NCBI GenBank assembly: GCA_946481265.1 | Contig: CAMLNE010000024.1 | Location: 1 to 20,914 of the forward strand | Direction: 5' to 3' | DNA from: an uncultured Panacagrimonas sp. | GTDB lineage: Bacteria; Pseudomonadota; Gammaproteobacteria; Nevskiales; Nevskiaceae | Length of the DNA: 20,914 bases | Shown here: piece by piece, positions 7,846-15,964 of the stretch | Layout of the letters: the number at the start of each line of letters is the position of its first letter | Numbering within the stretch: the stretch's first letter is position 1 | Translations under genes and position numbers: made by a program | Notes under the pieces: generated by a model | What the model was told of the DNA's origin: nothing | Seen by the model: the letters and a program-made list of their open reading frames with translations, nothing else | Database searches by the model: none

Positions 7846-8937
7846 CTACAGCAGCGTGAGCAGCTCGGCGCCCGCGACTTCGCGCCGCCAGCCGCGCAGC
7901 AGGGCAACCTTCGCTTCGGCGCCCTGCGCGACGAGTGCTTCGAGGTCCGCACGCGGCGCGAGCAGCGAGGGCGGGATGACGAGGTCGGCGGCAATGGCCC
8001 GCGCGCGTTCGAGCACACGCTTGAGGCGCTGTTTCTCCGCCTCGTCGCCGCGCGGATCGACCATCAGCGGCGGTGCATCGCTGGCCGCGCCTTCGGCGAT
8101 CTGCTCAAGCAGCGCGGCGCCGTGACGATCCAGCGATTTCGGCGGCAGCGCCTGCAGGTCGGTGAGCTGCTGCAGCGTCTGCGGCCGCCGCTCGGCCAGC
8201 AGGTAGATGGCCTCGTCGGCGAGGATCCAGCGCCGCGGACGGTCGCGCTGCTCGGCGAGCACCTCGCGCCAGGCGGCGAGCCGGGCCGCGACGTGCTGGG
8301 CCCTGGCATCCATGCGGACCAGGCCCTTGAGACGCTTCCACTCGGTTTCGGGAGAGGGGCAGTAACGCCTCGGTTCCGCCATGGCCACCCAGTCCTCGCG
8401 CCGCCAGGACAGGCGTCCGCGATCCTCGAGTTCCTGCAGCAGGCGCGGATAGAGATCGGCAAGGTGGCGCACGTCGTCCGCCGCGTAGGCGATCTCGGCG
8501 GCGCTCAGCGGGCGGCGCGCCCAGTTGGTGCGCGAGAGGCTCTTGTCGACCTTGACGCCGACCAGCTTCTCGATCAGGCCGGCATACCCGAGCTGATCGC
8601 CATAGCCGAGCAGGCCAGCAGCCACCTGGGTATCGAACAGTGCGGAGGGGCAGCCACCGGTCAGGCGCACGAAGATCTCGAGGTCCTGGCCGGCGGCGTG
8701 AAAGACGCGCGCCGAACCCGGCGCGTACAGGCAGTCGAGCAGGCCCTTCAGGTCCAAGCCGGCCAGCGGGTCCACGCAGACCGCGTCCTGCCCGTCGCCG
8801 ATCTGCACCATGCAGAGCTGGGGGTAGTAGGTCTGCTCGCGGATGAACTCGGTGTCGAGGGCGAGGAAGGGCGCGGTCTGCCAGCGCTGCACGAAGGCGT
8901 CCAGCGCGGACTGGGTATCGATGAAAATAGCGGGCAC
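7846..8937 (-). CDS. rnd: ribonuclease D
   Basis: A 363-residue 3'-5' exoribonuclease of the DEDDy family, which trims tRNA precursors and other stable RNAs in the cytoplasm. Exo I is LDTEF (Asp28, Glu30), Exo II is HAAGQDLEIF (Asp85), and Exo III is YAADDVRHL (Tyr151, Asp155), so all catalytic residues are present. Around residue 100-140 is the RNase D-typical FDTQVAAGLLGYG...GVKVDKSLSRTNW stretch. The C-terminal part (about 210-290) fits an HRDC domain (WREVLAEQRDRPRRWILADEA). Length is close to E. coli RNase D (about 375). The start is GTG 8937-8935; the Shine-Dalgarno is weak, and the palindrome AACCGGTT (8941-8948) lies just upstream. It is divergent from the membrane-protein gene at 9007. 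Confidence 0.95.
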   Translation of the reverse strand: MPAIFIDTQSALDAFVQRWQTAPFLALDTEFIREQTYYPQLCMVQIGDGQDAVCVDPLAGLDLKGLLDCLYAPGSARVFHAAGQDLEIFVRLTGGCPSALFDTQVAAGLLGYGDQLGYAGLIEKLVGVKVDKSLSRTNWARRPLSAAEIAYAADDVRHLADLYPRLLQELEDRGRLSWRREDWVAMAEPRRYCPSPETEWKRLKGLVRMDARAQHVAARLAAWREVLAEQRDRPRRWILADEAIYLLAERRPQTLQQLTDLQALPPKSLDRHGAALLEQIAEGAASDAPPLMVDPRGDEAEKQRLKRVLERARAIAADLVIPPSLLAPRADLEALVAQGAEAKVALLRGWRREVAGAELLTLL

Positions 8938-8946
8938 GTGAACCGG

Positions 8947-8973
8947 TTGCGATCGACTGAGGCCCCCTACAAT
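8947..8973 (+). promoter_or_regulatory. candidate sigma-70 promoter for the 9007 gene and possibly mpl
   Basis: A near-consensus -10 TACAAT (8968-8973) is preceded by TTGCGA (8947-8952) with a short 15-base spacer. The predicted transcript would begin about 25 bases before ATG 9007. It sits in the 69-bp divergent gap with rnd. The -10 is good, the -35 and spacing are imperfect. Confidence 0.4.
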
Positions 8974-9006
8974 ACGCGCTCATCGCCGCCGTGACCCGCT
9001 CCGCGC

Positions 9007-9597
9007 ATGCTTCAGTCCGTCCTGATCGTCACCCTGAACCTGCTGCTGTTTCGCGCCGGTCCCCAGGATTTTCCGTACGAGCCCCGCCTGACCGGATGGC
9101 TGGTGCCCCTTGCGGTGCTGGCCAACTATTTCGCGTTGAGCCTGGCGCTGCCGCCGATCCTGGCGGGCGCGATCGGCCTGTCCGTGGTGATGGCGCTGTC
9201 CTTCGCCACGCGGCTCTACCTGCGCCTGCGCAAGCGTGAGGCGCGTTTCATGCAGACCTTCCATGCGCTGCTCGCAGTGAGCACGGTGATGACCCTGGCC
9301 CTGATGCTGCCGTTCTCGGAAATCGCGCCGGAGCTCGAGAAGTTCGTGGCGACGAACCCCGGTACGACCGAGCCGATGCCGGAACTGCAGGTTCCCGCCT
9401 GGGCGGCGTTCAGCATGAACCTGCTCAATGTCTGGAACTTCGCGGTCAATGCACACATCTTCCGCCAGGCCGGCGATTCCGGGCTGGCCGCCGGCCTGCT
9501 GGTGGCCATGCTGGTGGCGTTCGGCGTGCTGATGTTCGTGCTGTTCTTCGCCAGCTTCATCGCCGCGGTGCTCGGCGTCGGCGGCGCGACGGGCTGA
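9007..9597 (+). CDS. uncharacterised multi-pass membrane protein upstream of mpl
   Basis: A 196-residue hydrophobic protein I cannot assign to a characterised family. It has a short N-terminal amphipathic segment containing FRAGPQDFPY (15-24). This is followed by about five membrane segments (about 31-49, 51-71, 84-102, 131-151 and 158-190), with a basic loop RLRKREAR at 73-80 and an acidic/Pro extramembrane loop at about 103-130. The layout resembles small YIP1-like or related proteobacterial inner-membrane proteins, but that is only an impression. There is no clear Shine-Dalgarno before ATG 9007; a TACAAT promoter element lies about 35 bases upstream. The gene is co-directional with mpl 70 bp downstream, so the two may be co-transcribed. 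No catalytic motif is visible. Confidence 0.75.
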   Translation: MLQSVLIVTLNLLLFRAGPQDFPYEPRLTGWLVPLAVLANYFALSLALPPILAGAIGLSVVMALSFATRLYLRLRKREARFMQTFHALLAVSTVMTLALMLPFSEIAPELEKFVATNPGTTEPMPELQVPAWAAFSMNLLNVWNFAVNAHIFRQAGDSGLAAGLLVAMLVAFGVLMFVLFFASFIAAVLGVGGATG

Positions 9598-9667
9598 CGT
9601 GAGGAATCCGCCAGCCCGCCGCGCACGCGCCGGCGATCGACGCCCGGACGCCTCCTGAGCGCACGCC

Positions 9668-11020
9668 ATGCATCTGCACATCCTGGGTATCTGCGGCACG
9701 TTCATGGCCGGCATCGCGGCGCTCGCGCGCGAGGCAGGCCACAAGGTCACCGGCTCGGATGCCAATGCATGGCCGCCGATGTCGACCCAGCTCGAGGCGC
9801 TCGGCATCACGCTGATGCGCGGCTACGACCCCGCGCATCTGGACCCGACACCGGACGTGGTGGTGGTCGGCAACGTGGTCACGCGCGGTGCGAAGTTCCC
9901 CGCGATGGAAGCCGTGCTGAATCGCGGCCTGCCCTACGTGTCCGGTCCACAGTGGCTGGCCGAGAACGTGCTGCCCGGCCGCCACGTCATCGCGGTGGCC
10001 GGAACTCACGGCAAGACCACCACGACCTCGCTGCTGGCCTGGCTGCTCGACCAGGCGGGACTCGAGCCCGGCTTTCTGGTCGGCGGCGTGCCGCTGGATT
10101 TCGGCGTATCCGCGCGGCTCGGTCGCGGCAAGGCCTTCGTCATCGAGGCCGACGAGTACGACACCGCGTTCTTCGACAAGCGCAGCAAGTTCGTCCATTA
10201 CCGGCCGCGCACCTGCATCCTCAACAACCTCGAGTTCGATCACGCCGACATCTTCCCGGACCTGGCCGCGATCGAGCGCCAGTTCCACCACCTGATCCGC
10301 ACGGTGCCCGGCAGTGGCCGCCTGATCGTCAACGGCGCCGACGCCAATCTCGCGCGCGTGCTCGCCATGGGCGCCTGGACCCCGGTCGAACGTTTCGACG
10401 ACGCGCAGGGCTGGTCGGCGCGTGATGCGCAGGGCGGCTTCGAGCTGCTCGTCGGCGGCATCTCGAAGGGATGCGTCCGCACGCCGCTGCCGGGGCGGCA
10501 CAACCGCTCGAACACGCTTGCCGCGTTCGCCGCGGCCGCGCAACTGGGCGTGCCGGTCGAGAAGTCGATCGAAGCCCTGTCGACATTCCGCAGCGTGCGC
10601 CGCCGGCTCGAGAAGCTGGGCGAGGTGCGCGGCGTGAGCGTGTACGACGACTTTGCGCACCATCCCACCGCGGTCGAGGTCACGATCGACGCGCTGCGTC
10701 GCGAGCCGGTCGGCGGCCGCATCCTGGCGGTGCTCGAGCCGCGATCGAACACCATGCGCCTGGGCTCGCACGCACAGGACCTGGCGCAGGCGCTGGCCGG
10801 CGCGGACCTGAGCTTCGTCTTCGTGCGCAGCGACCTGGACTGGAACGTCCACGAGGCCTTGTCCGGCCTGGGCCCGCGGCTGAGGGTGGCGGACGATCTC
10901 GACGTCCTGGCGCAGCGCATCGCCGCCGAGGCGGGGCCCGGCGATCGCGTGCTGGTGATGAGCAACGGCGATTTCGGCGGCCTTCACGGCCGCATCCTGA
11001 GCGCCCTGGCGGCGGCCTGA
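9668..11020 (+). CDS. mpl: UDP-N-acetylmuramate:L-alanyl-gamma-D-glutamyl-meso-diaminopimelate ligase
   Basis: This 450-residue cytoplasmic Mur-family ligase reattaches recovered murein tripeptide (L-Ala-gamma-D-Glu-meso-DAP) to UDP-MurNAc, the key step in peptidoglycan recycling. It opens with the Rossmann-like HILGICGTFMAG (4-15). The ATP loop AGTHGKTTT is at 111-119. Further Mpl/Mur features are IEADEYDTAFFDKRSKF, LNNLEFDHADIF (the acidic metal-binding motif), PGRHNRSNTLAA, and VYDDFAHHPTAV, the last being the Mpl/MurC motif. The length matches E. coli Mpl (457). The presence of mpl implies DAP-type peptidoglycan and a Gram-negative host. The start ATG 9668 is supported by the N-terminal motif, although its ribosome-binding site is weak. 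The gene is flanked by co-directional genes. Confidence 0.95.
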   Translation: MHLHILGICGTFMAGIAALAREAGHKVTGSDANAWPPMSTQLEALGITLMRGYDPAHLDPTPDVVVVGNVVTRGAKFPAMEAVLNRGLPYVSGPQWLAENVLPGRHVIAVAGTHGKTTTTSLLAWLLDQAGLEPGFLVGGVPLDFGVSARLGRGKAFVIEADEYDTAFFDKRSKFVHYRPRTCILNNLEFDHADIFPDLAAIERQFHHLIRTVPGSGRLIVNGADANLARVLAMGAWTPVERFDDAQGWSARDAQGGFELLVGGISKGCVRTPLPGRHNRSNTLAAFAAAAQLGVPVEKSIEALSTFRSVRRRLEKLGEVRGVSVYDDFAHHPTAVEVTIDALRREPVGGRILAVLEPRSNTMRLGSHAQDLAQALAGADLSFVFVRSDLDWNVHEALSGLGPRLRVADDLDVLAQRIAAEAGPGDRVLVMSNGDFGGLHGRILSALAAA

Positions 11021-11118
11021 TCGCAGGGCCCGAGCCGGGATCCCTGCTTCATGCGGCGCCATGCTCGACGCGTGCGCGCCATGCAGGGGCGGCTGGCGGC
11101 GCGCTGCGTCGCCGGTGA

Positions 11119-11124
11119 TACCCT
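11119..11124 (+). promoter_or_regulatory. possible extended -10 (TGATACCCT) before pmbA
   Basis: TACCCT preceded by TG at 11116-11117 sits 28 bases before the pmbA ATG at 11153, within the 132-bp gap after mpl. No good -35 is seen. It is reported only as a candidate for separate transcription of pmbA. Confidence 0.22.
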
Positions 11125-11152
11125 GAACGCGTCCCGTCACCGTTTTTCCCAG

Positions 11153-12514
11153 ATGAATCAGATCCAGACCGGTGCGCCCGCCGCACCGTTGCCGACCCCC
11201 GCCGAGCTGCAGGACCTGGCTGCCCGCGTGCTCGACTTCGCGCGTGGCCAGGGCGCGACGCAGTCCGAGGCCAGCCTGTCGTACTCGCGGGGCTATTCGG
11301 TGAGCGTGCGCGGCGGCGAGGTCGAAAGCCTCGAGTTCCAGCGCGACCGCAGCCTCGGCGTGACGGTCTACTTCGGCAAGCGCCGCGGCAACGCCTCGAC
11401 CGGCGATCTGAGCGATGCGGGCCTGCGCGCCTGCGTGGACGCCGCCGTCACCATCGCGCGCGTCACCGAGGAGGATCCGTGTTCGGGCCTGGCCGAGGCC
11501 TCGCGCATGGCGCACGACCAGCCCGACCTGTCGCTCGATCATCCCTGGGACCTGAGCCCGGAGCAGGCCATCGAACGCGCCCGCGCCTGCGAGGCGGCGG
11601 CGCTGGCGGTGGACAAGCGCATCGCACAGAGCGAGGGCGCCGGGCTGTCGACCTCGCGCGGGATCTCGGTCTACGCCAACTCCCACGGATTCTTCGGCGG
11701 TCGCAGCGGCACCCAGCACAGCCTGAGCTGCGCAGTGGTGGCCAGTGACGGCCAGAACATGCAGCGCGACTACTGGTGGGACGGCGGCCGCAATCCCGCG
11801 CGGCTGGACTCACCCGAGCAGATCGGCCGGCGCGCCGGCCAGCGCACGATCGCCCGCCTGGGTGCCAAGCCGCTGTCCACGCGCACCGCGCCGGTGCTGT
11901 TCGTGCCCGAAATGGCGCGCGGCCTGTTCGGCCATTTCGTCGCCGCCATTTCCGGCGGCGCGCTGTACCGCAAGGCCAGTTTCCTGCTCGACAAGCTCGA
12001 TCAGCCGGTGTTCTCGCCGATCGTGCAGCTCGAGCAGCAGCCGTTCCTGATGCAGGCGGCGGCGAGCTCGGCCTTCGACCAGGAGGGGGTTGCCACCGCG
12101 GAGCGCCGGCTGGTCGAGGACGGCAGCCTGCGCGGCTGGCTGCTCGGCAGCTATTCGGCGCGCAAGCTCGGCCTGGAGACCACCGGCAATGCAGGTGGCG
12201 TGTTCAACCTCGTGGTGCGCCCGGGCGAACTCGACCAGGCGGCGCTGCTCGGCGCGATGGGCGAGGGTCTGCTGGTCACCGAGCTGATGGGCCAGGGTGC
12301 GAACGGGGTCACCGGGGACTACTCGCGCGGCGCGGCCGGATTCTGGGTGGAGCAGGGTCGCATCGTGGCGCCGGTGGAAGGCGTGACCATCGCCGGCAAC
12401 CTGCTCGAGATGTACCGGGACATTCAGGCTCTGGGCAGCGACGTGGATGCACGATCGGGCATCCGCTGCGGTTCGGTGCTGATCGGGCGCATGACCATCG
12501 CGGGCGAGGGCTGA
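11153..12514 (+). CDS. pmbA: PmbA/TldE, metalloprotease complex subunit
   Basis: A 453-residue protein of the TldD/PmbA (U62) family; E. coli PmbA/TldE has 450. In the known system TldE pairs with TldD to form a cytoplasmic protease that matures microcin B17 and degrades unfolded peptides such as CcdA. Only TldD carries the HExxxH zinc motif, and none is seen here, which fits the TldE role. Recognisable parts are the N-terminal ARGQGATQSEASLSYSRGYSVSVR region, the LEFQRDRSLGVTVYFGKRRGNAST strand, SRGISVYANSHGF, the GNAGGVFNL stretch, and the C-terminal GVTIAGNLLEMYRDI. The partner tldD is not in the window. ATG 11153 gives the family N-terminus; in-frame codons further upstream add non-conserved sequence. 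The gene follows mpl by 132 bp on the same strand. Confidence 0.93.
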   Translation: MNQIQTGAPAAPLPTPAELQDLAARVLDFARGQGATQSEASLSYSRGYSVSVRGGEVESLEFQRDRSLGVTVYFGKRRGNASTGDLSDAGLRACVDAAVTIARVTEEDPCSGLAEASRMAHDQPDLSLDHPWDLSPEQAIERARACEAAALAVDKRIAQSEGAGLSTSRGISVYANSHGFFGGRSGTQHSLSCAVVASDGQNMQRDYWWDGGRNPARLDSPEQIGRRAGQRTIARLGAKPLSTRTAPVLFVPEMARGLFGHFVAAISGGALYRKASFLLDKLDQPVFSPIVQLEQQPFLMQAAASSAFDQEGVATAERRLVEDGSLRGWLLGSYSARKLGLETTGNAGGVFNLVVRPGELDQAALLGAMGEGLLVTELMGQGANGVTGDYSRGAAGFWVEQGRIVAPVEGVTIAGNLLEMYRDIQALGSDVDARSGIRCGSVLIGRMTIAGEG

Positions 12515-12579
12515 ACCGGCCCTGGCCCACGGTCCACTCCCGTCGGCATCGTGCCGGGCCTTTTCGGAACGCCCTGGAC

Positions 12580-13083
12580 ATGAAGAACCCGCTCACCTGG
12601 CTCACCCCCCTGCTGTTCTGTGCAAGCGTCGCCTCTGCGGCCGACGTGGTCCCGCGGCCTGGCCTGTGGTCGCTCCAGGTCGAGATGGGGCAGGGCGATA
12701 TTCCGCAGCTCGATCCGGAACTGCTCCGGGAGTTCGGCTTCGGCGACCTGCAGCTGCCCTCGGCGCCACCGCCCAGGCGCTACGAGATCTGCCTGACGCC
12801 CGAGCAGGTCGAGCGCGAGACCTTCCCGGACCTGCACGACGACGCCACCGGCTGCACGGCCACGAACCTGCGCCGCAACGGTGATCGCATCGACGGTGAG
12901 CTGAGCTGCGATGGCTGGATGCAGGGCAGCGGACGCGTGCGCATTTCGCTGCTGGATGCGCAGCGCTATACCGGGCAAGCCTCGTTCCAGGGCAGCTCCC
13001 AGGAAGGCCTGCCGCTGAGCATGACCGGCAGCCTGGACGGCCGCTGGCTGTCTCCCGACTGCGGGACCGTGGCGCCCCTGTAA
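12580..13083 (+). CDS. exported DUF3617-family protein
   Basis: A 167-residue protein with a Sec-type signal peptide (MKNPLTW, then a hydrophobic core LTPLLFCASVASA) and a likely cleavage after Ala20 (ASA/AD). The mature part begins with the DUF3617-typical PGLWSLQVEM (27-36). It keeps four cysteines in the usual spacing (71, 92, 110 and 161: YEICLT, GCTATNL, LSCDG, PDCG), likely two disulfides in the periplasm. The function of the family is unknown; members are small periplasmic proteins in proteobacteria. The start ATG 12580 is chosen because it places the signal peptide at the N-terminus. The gene follows pmbA by 65 bp on the same strand and converges with the kinase gene, whose stop is only 28 bp away. 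Confidence 0.85.
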   Translation: MKNPLTWLTPLLFCASVASAADVVPRPGLWSLQVEMGQGDIPQLDPELLREFGFGDLQLPSAPPPRRYEICLTPEQVERETFPDLHDDATGCTATNLRRNGDRIDGELSCDGWMQGSGRVRISLLDAQRYTGQASFQGSSQEGLPLSMTGSLDGRWLSPDCGTVAPL

Positions 13084-13111
13084 GGCGCGCCGGGTCCCGC
13101 GCGGGCGCCGC

Positions 13112-14173
13112 TCAGCCGGCCTGCTGCGCCTGCTTCCAGGCCATCTCGGCCAGGGGTTCGACGAACGCGGCCATCTGCCGTGCATGCGCGCTGGCCGCCG
13201 TGCCCCGCACCACGCGGCCGCGGATGCCGTGGATGATCGCGGCGAGGCGGAACATGTTGAAGGCGATGTAGAACCCCAGGTTGTCGATGCCCTTGCGCCC
13301 GGTACGCGCGCAATACATCGCCACGTACTCGGATTCCTCCGGGATCCGCAACTCGCGCAGGTCCGCGCCGACCAGGCCGGCGGTGATCCCGGGCGGCATG
13401 CGATACATCATCAGGTGGTATGCGAAGTCCGCGAGCGGGTGACCCAGGGTCGACAGCTCCCAGTCCAGCACGGCGAGCACGCGCGGCTCGGTGGGGTGGA
13501 AGATCATGTTGTCGCAGCGATAGTCGCCGTGGACGATCGCCGATTCGTCACCCGGCGGAATGTGCGCCGGGAGCCATTCCACCAGGCGGTCCATGTCGGC
13601 GATGCGGCCGGCTGCCTCGTCGGCGAGATACTGCCTGGACCAGCGCGCGATCTGGCGCTCGAAGTAATTGCCGGTCTTCCCGTAGTCGGCCAGGCCGATC
13701 TTGACGGGATCCAGGTTGTGCAGTTGCGCAAGCGTGGCATTCATCGCGTCGAAGTAGTCGCGCCGCCGCTCGGCCGGCACGTCCGGGAAGCGCGTATCCC
13801 AGATCACGCGACCGTCCACGCAGTCCATCACGTAGAACGAGGTGCCGATCACCGCGTCATCCATGCACAGGCCGAAGGCGCGCGCCACCGGGAAACCGGC
13901 GCCGTACAACGCGCTGATGACGCGGTACTCGCGGTCCACCGCGTGCGCCGAGGCCAGCAGCGCGCCCGGTGGCTTGCGCCGCATCACGTAGTTCCGGCCC
14001 GGCGTGATCAGCTTGTAGGTGGGGTTGGACTGGCCGCCCTTGAACTGCTGCACCGTCAACGGACCCGCGAAGCCCTCCACGTGTTCCTGCATCCAGCCGA
14101 GCAGCCGTGCCTCGTCGAAGCGGTGCTGCTCGCGCACCTCGGCGGTGCCGGAAAATTCGGTCTGCTTGTCCAC
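13112..14173 (-). CDS. APH-fold kinase, ACAD10/11-like phosphotransferase family
   Basis: A 353-residue protein starting at GTG 14173-14171, with a strong AGGAGA (14179-14184) five bases upstream. It has the aminoglycoside-phosphotransferase/choline-kinase fold. The N-lobe carries FKGGQSNPTYKL and VMRRKPPG (Lys67, probable ATP-binding Lys). The catalytic loop is HGDYRCDN (215-222), followed by the DWE magnesium motif (237-239) and GHPLADFAYH. The FKGGQSNPT, RRKPPG and DWELSTLGHPLAD motifs are typical of the bacterial proteins similar to the kinase domain of human ACAD10/ACAD11. That domain phosphorylates 4-hydroxyacyl-CoAs in hydroxy-fatty-acid breakdown. The bacterial genes often sit near acyl-CoA dehydrogenases, though none is adjacent here. 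A role in acyl metabolism is therefore an inference; antibiotic resistance is unlikely. Confidence 0.87.
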   Translation of the reverse strand: MDKQTEFSGTAEVREQHRFDEARLLGWMQEHVEGFAGPLTVQQFKGGQSNPTYKLITPGRNYVMRRKPPGALLASAHAVDREYRVISALYGAGFPVARAFGLCMDDAVIGTSFYVMDCVDGRVIWDTRFPDVPAERRRDYFDAMNATLAQLHNLDPVKIGLADYGKTGNYFERQIARWSRQYLADEAAGRIADMDRLVEWLPAHIPPGDESAIVHGDYRCDNMIFHPTEPRVLAVLDWELSTLGHPLADFAYHLMMYRMPPGITAGLVGADLRELRIPEESEYVAMYCARTGRKGIDNLGFYIAFNMFRLAAIIHGIRGRVVRGTAASAHARQMAAFVEPLAEMAWKQAQQAG

Positions 14174-14439
14174 TCACGTCTCCTGGTCCCGGGATATGCG
14201 TCGCAGGGTCGCGCAAGGCGCAGTCTGCGTACCCTTCCATGCGCAATGGTGCGCAGGTGCCGGGTGCTTTGCATACCCTGCCGGCAGGCGCCCTGCACGG
14301 GAGGCCCCCGACCGGCCCCTGCGTTCGACCTGCCGCGCGAGGGCGGTGCGCCCATCCTGGGGTGCCTGCTCCTGGACCGCGGCTCCTGCGCTGCGCCCTG
14401 ACCCGGCTGCCTTCGCTCGCTGCGCCTGGGCCGCAAACC
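14174..14439. other. 266-bp non-coding gap between the kinase gene and mgtE
   Basis: No convincing gene on either strand. It holds the AGGAGA ribosome-binding site for the kinase gene (14179-14184) and a 12-bp perfect palindrome CCTGCCGGCAGG (14277-14288) about 100 bases upstream of that start. It must contain the 3' end of the mgtE transcript, but no stem followed by a T-run is visible. Confidence 0.5.
14277..14288. repeat. 12-bp perfect palindrome upstream of the kinase gene
   Basis: CCTGCCGGCAGG is self-complementary and lies in the mgtE-to-kinase intergenic region. It could be an operator (for example of a TetR-type regulator of acyl metabolism) or chance in GC-rich DNA. No second copy was noticed nearby. 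Confidence 0.3.
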
Positions 14440-15786
14440 CTAGAGCAGGATCAGGGTGCCCAGGCCCAGGAACAGGAAGAAGCCCATCACGTCGGTGATG
14501 GTGGTGACGATCACGCTGCCGGCGAGGGCGGGATCCAGTCCCATGCGGCGTACCAGCAGCGGCACCAGCAGGCCTGCGGTCGCCGCGAACAGCAGGTTGA
14601 GCAGCAGCGCCAGACCGATCACCAGGCCCAGCATGTGCGACCCGAACCACCAGCTGGTGATCGCCGCCACCACCAGGCCCCACAGCAGGCCGTTGATCAG
14701 CGACACCAGCAGCTCCTTGCGCAGCAGTGCGGCCGTGTTGCCGGCACCGACCTGGCCGAGCGCGATGCCGCGCACCATCAAGGCCACGATCTGGTTGGCC
14801 GCGATACCGCCCATGCTGGCCACGATGGGCATCAGCACCGCCAGCGCGACGACCTGCTCGATGCTGGCCTCGAACAGGCCGACCACCCGCGCGGCGAGGA
14901 AGGCGCTGCACAGGTTGACGCCCAACCACAGTGCACGGCGGCGCGCGGCCCGGCGAACGGGGGCGAACAGGTCCTCGTCCTCGTCCACGCCTGCCATCGA
15001 CAGCAGGTTGTGCTCGGCGTCGGCACGGATCACGTCCACCACGTCGTCCACCGTGATGCGGCCGACCAGCTTGCGGTCGCTGTTCACCACCGCGGCGGAC
15101 ACCAGGTCGGAGCTTTCGAATTCCTGCGCCACGTCGCGATCCGACATGTCGACCGCCAGGGCCTCGCTGTCGCGGTCCATCACCTCGGTCACGATGGCGC
15201 CGGGATCCTGGGTCAGGATGCGGTCGAGCGGCAGGCGACCGAGGTAGACGCCGTAGCGGTCGACCACGAACAGGGCGTCGGTGTGCGCCGGCAGCTCGCC
15301 ACGCATGCGCAGGTAGCGCATCACCACTTCCAGCGACACGTTCGCGCGCACCGTCACCGTGTCGGTGTTCATCAGGCCGCCGGCGGTGTCGGGCTCGTGC
15401 ACCAGCACGGCTTCCAGGCGCGCGCGGTCGGCATCGGACAGCGCGCGCATGACCTGGCGCGTCACCGTCTCGGGAAGCGAATCGACGAAGTCCGCCAGGT
15501 CGTCGATGTCCAGTTCCTCGGCGGCCGCCACCAGTTCCGCCGTGTCCATCTGGCGGATCAGGCCGTCGCGCACATCCTCCGGCAGGTGCAGCAGGACCTG
15601 GCCATCGTCAGCCGGATCGACCATCTCCCAGACGAGGTTGCGCTCCCGTTCGGGCAGCGACCCCAGCAGGTTGGCGACCTCGGCGGGATTGAGGGAGGCG
15701 AGTTGCCGCTTGACCGGAGCCCAGCGGCCGCTGTCGAGCGCCGCACGCAGGCGGCGAACGCGCGATTCTGCTTCGGAATTGGCCAT
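14440..15786 (-). CDS. mgtE: MgtE family magnesium channel/transporter
   Basis: A 448-residue protein with all MgtE parts in order: N-terminal helical superhelix domain (about 5-130); two CBS domains (about 135-190, beginning DTAGGLMNTDTVTV, and 200-255, beginning VMDRDSEAL and ending VGRITVDDVVDVI); a plug-like helix (about 256-280); and five transmembrane segments (about 284-305, 310-335, 355-378, 384-412, 422-447). The last helix has TTITDVMGFF; Asp432 corresponds to the pore aspartate essential for Mg2+ conduction in studied MgtE. Acidic residues in the N and CBS domains (for example DEDED at 268-272 next to the plug) fit Mg2+-dependent gating. The start ATG 15786 has no clear Shine-Dalgarno. 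It is co-directional with, and 178 bp downstream of, spoVR, and may have its own promoter. Confidence 0.95.
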   Translation of the reverse strand: MANSEAESRVRRLRAALDSGRWAPVKRQLASLNPAEVANLLGSLPERERNLVWEMVDPADDGQVLLHLPEDVRDGLIRQMDTAELVAAAEELDIDDLADFVDSLPETVTRQVMRALSDADRARLEAVLVHEPDTAGGLMNTDTVTVRANVSLEVVMRYLRMRGELPAHTDALFVVDRYGVYLGRLPLDRILTQDPGAIVTEVMDRDSEALAVDMSDRDVAQEFESSDLVSAAVVNSDRKLVGRITVDDVVDVIRADAEHNLLSMAGVDEDEDLFAPVRRAARRRALWLGVNLCSAFLAARVVGLFEASIEQVVALAVLMPIVASMGGIAANQIVALMVRGIALGQVGAGNTAALLRKELLVSLINGLLWGLVVAAITSWWFGSHMLGLVIGLALLLNLLFAATAGLLVPLLVRRMGLDPALAGSVIVTTITDVMGFFLFLGLGTLILL

Positions 15787-15964
15787 GACGAAGCGGACAG
15801 CGAAAAAGGGTCGCGACCGTACCGGCTGCGCCGCGATACGTCCAGCATGCGCGCGATGTGGACAAAAGGCTCGGCGGCGCCGTGATCCTTCAGTCAAAAC
15901 CCGGCCAGGACGGCATCGGGGCCCCCGGCGGCAGCGGCCTGCGGCCGGGCCGCGCGAGGTGGCT

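Noticed and set aside
9557..11719. A 720-codon minus-strand frame opposite mpl and pmbA
   Set aside because: Same shadow effect. Both plus-strand genes have complete family motifs, and this frame spans two genes and their gap with no motif.
13084..13111. Bidirectional terminator between the DUF3617 and kinase genes
   Set aside because: There is a 10-bp palindrome CCCGCGCGGG (13096-13105) and short GGCGC/GCGCC arms, but no T-tract, and such dyads are frequent in this composition.
13112..14173. Aminoglycoside resistance phosphotransferase
   Set aside because: The APH fold is present, but FKGGQSNPT, RRKPPG and DWELSTLGHPLAD fit the ACAD10/11-like family rather than drug-modifying enzymes, and there is no mobile-element context.
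14107..15885. A 592-codon plus-strand frame opposite mgtE
   Set aside because: His/Gln-rich antisense shadow. MgtE domain order and pore residues on the minus strand are unambiguous.
15787..15964. A magnesium riboswitch (M-box-like) in front of mgtE
   Set aside because: The 178-bp leader shows GC-rich dyads and a TTGACT but no recognisable M-box core or terminator/antiterminator pair. Such leaders are mainly known from Firmicutes.
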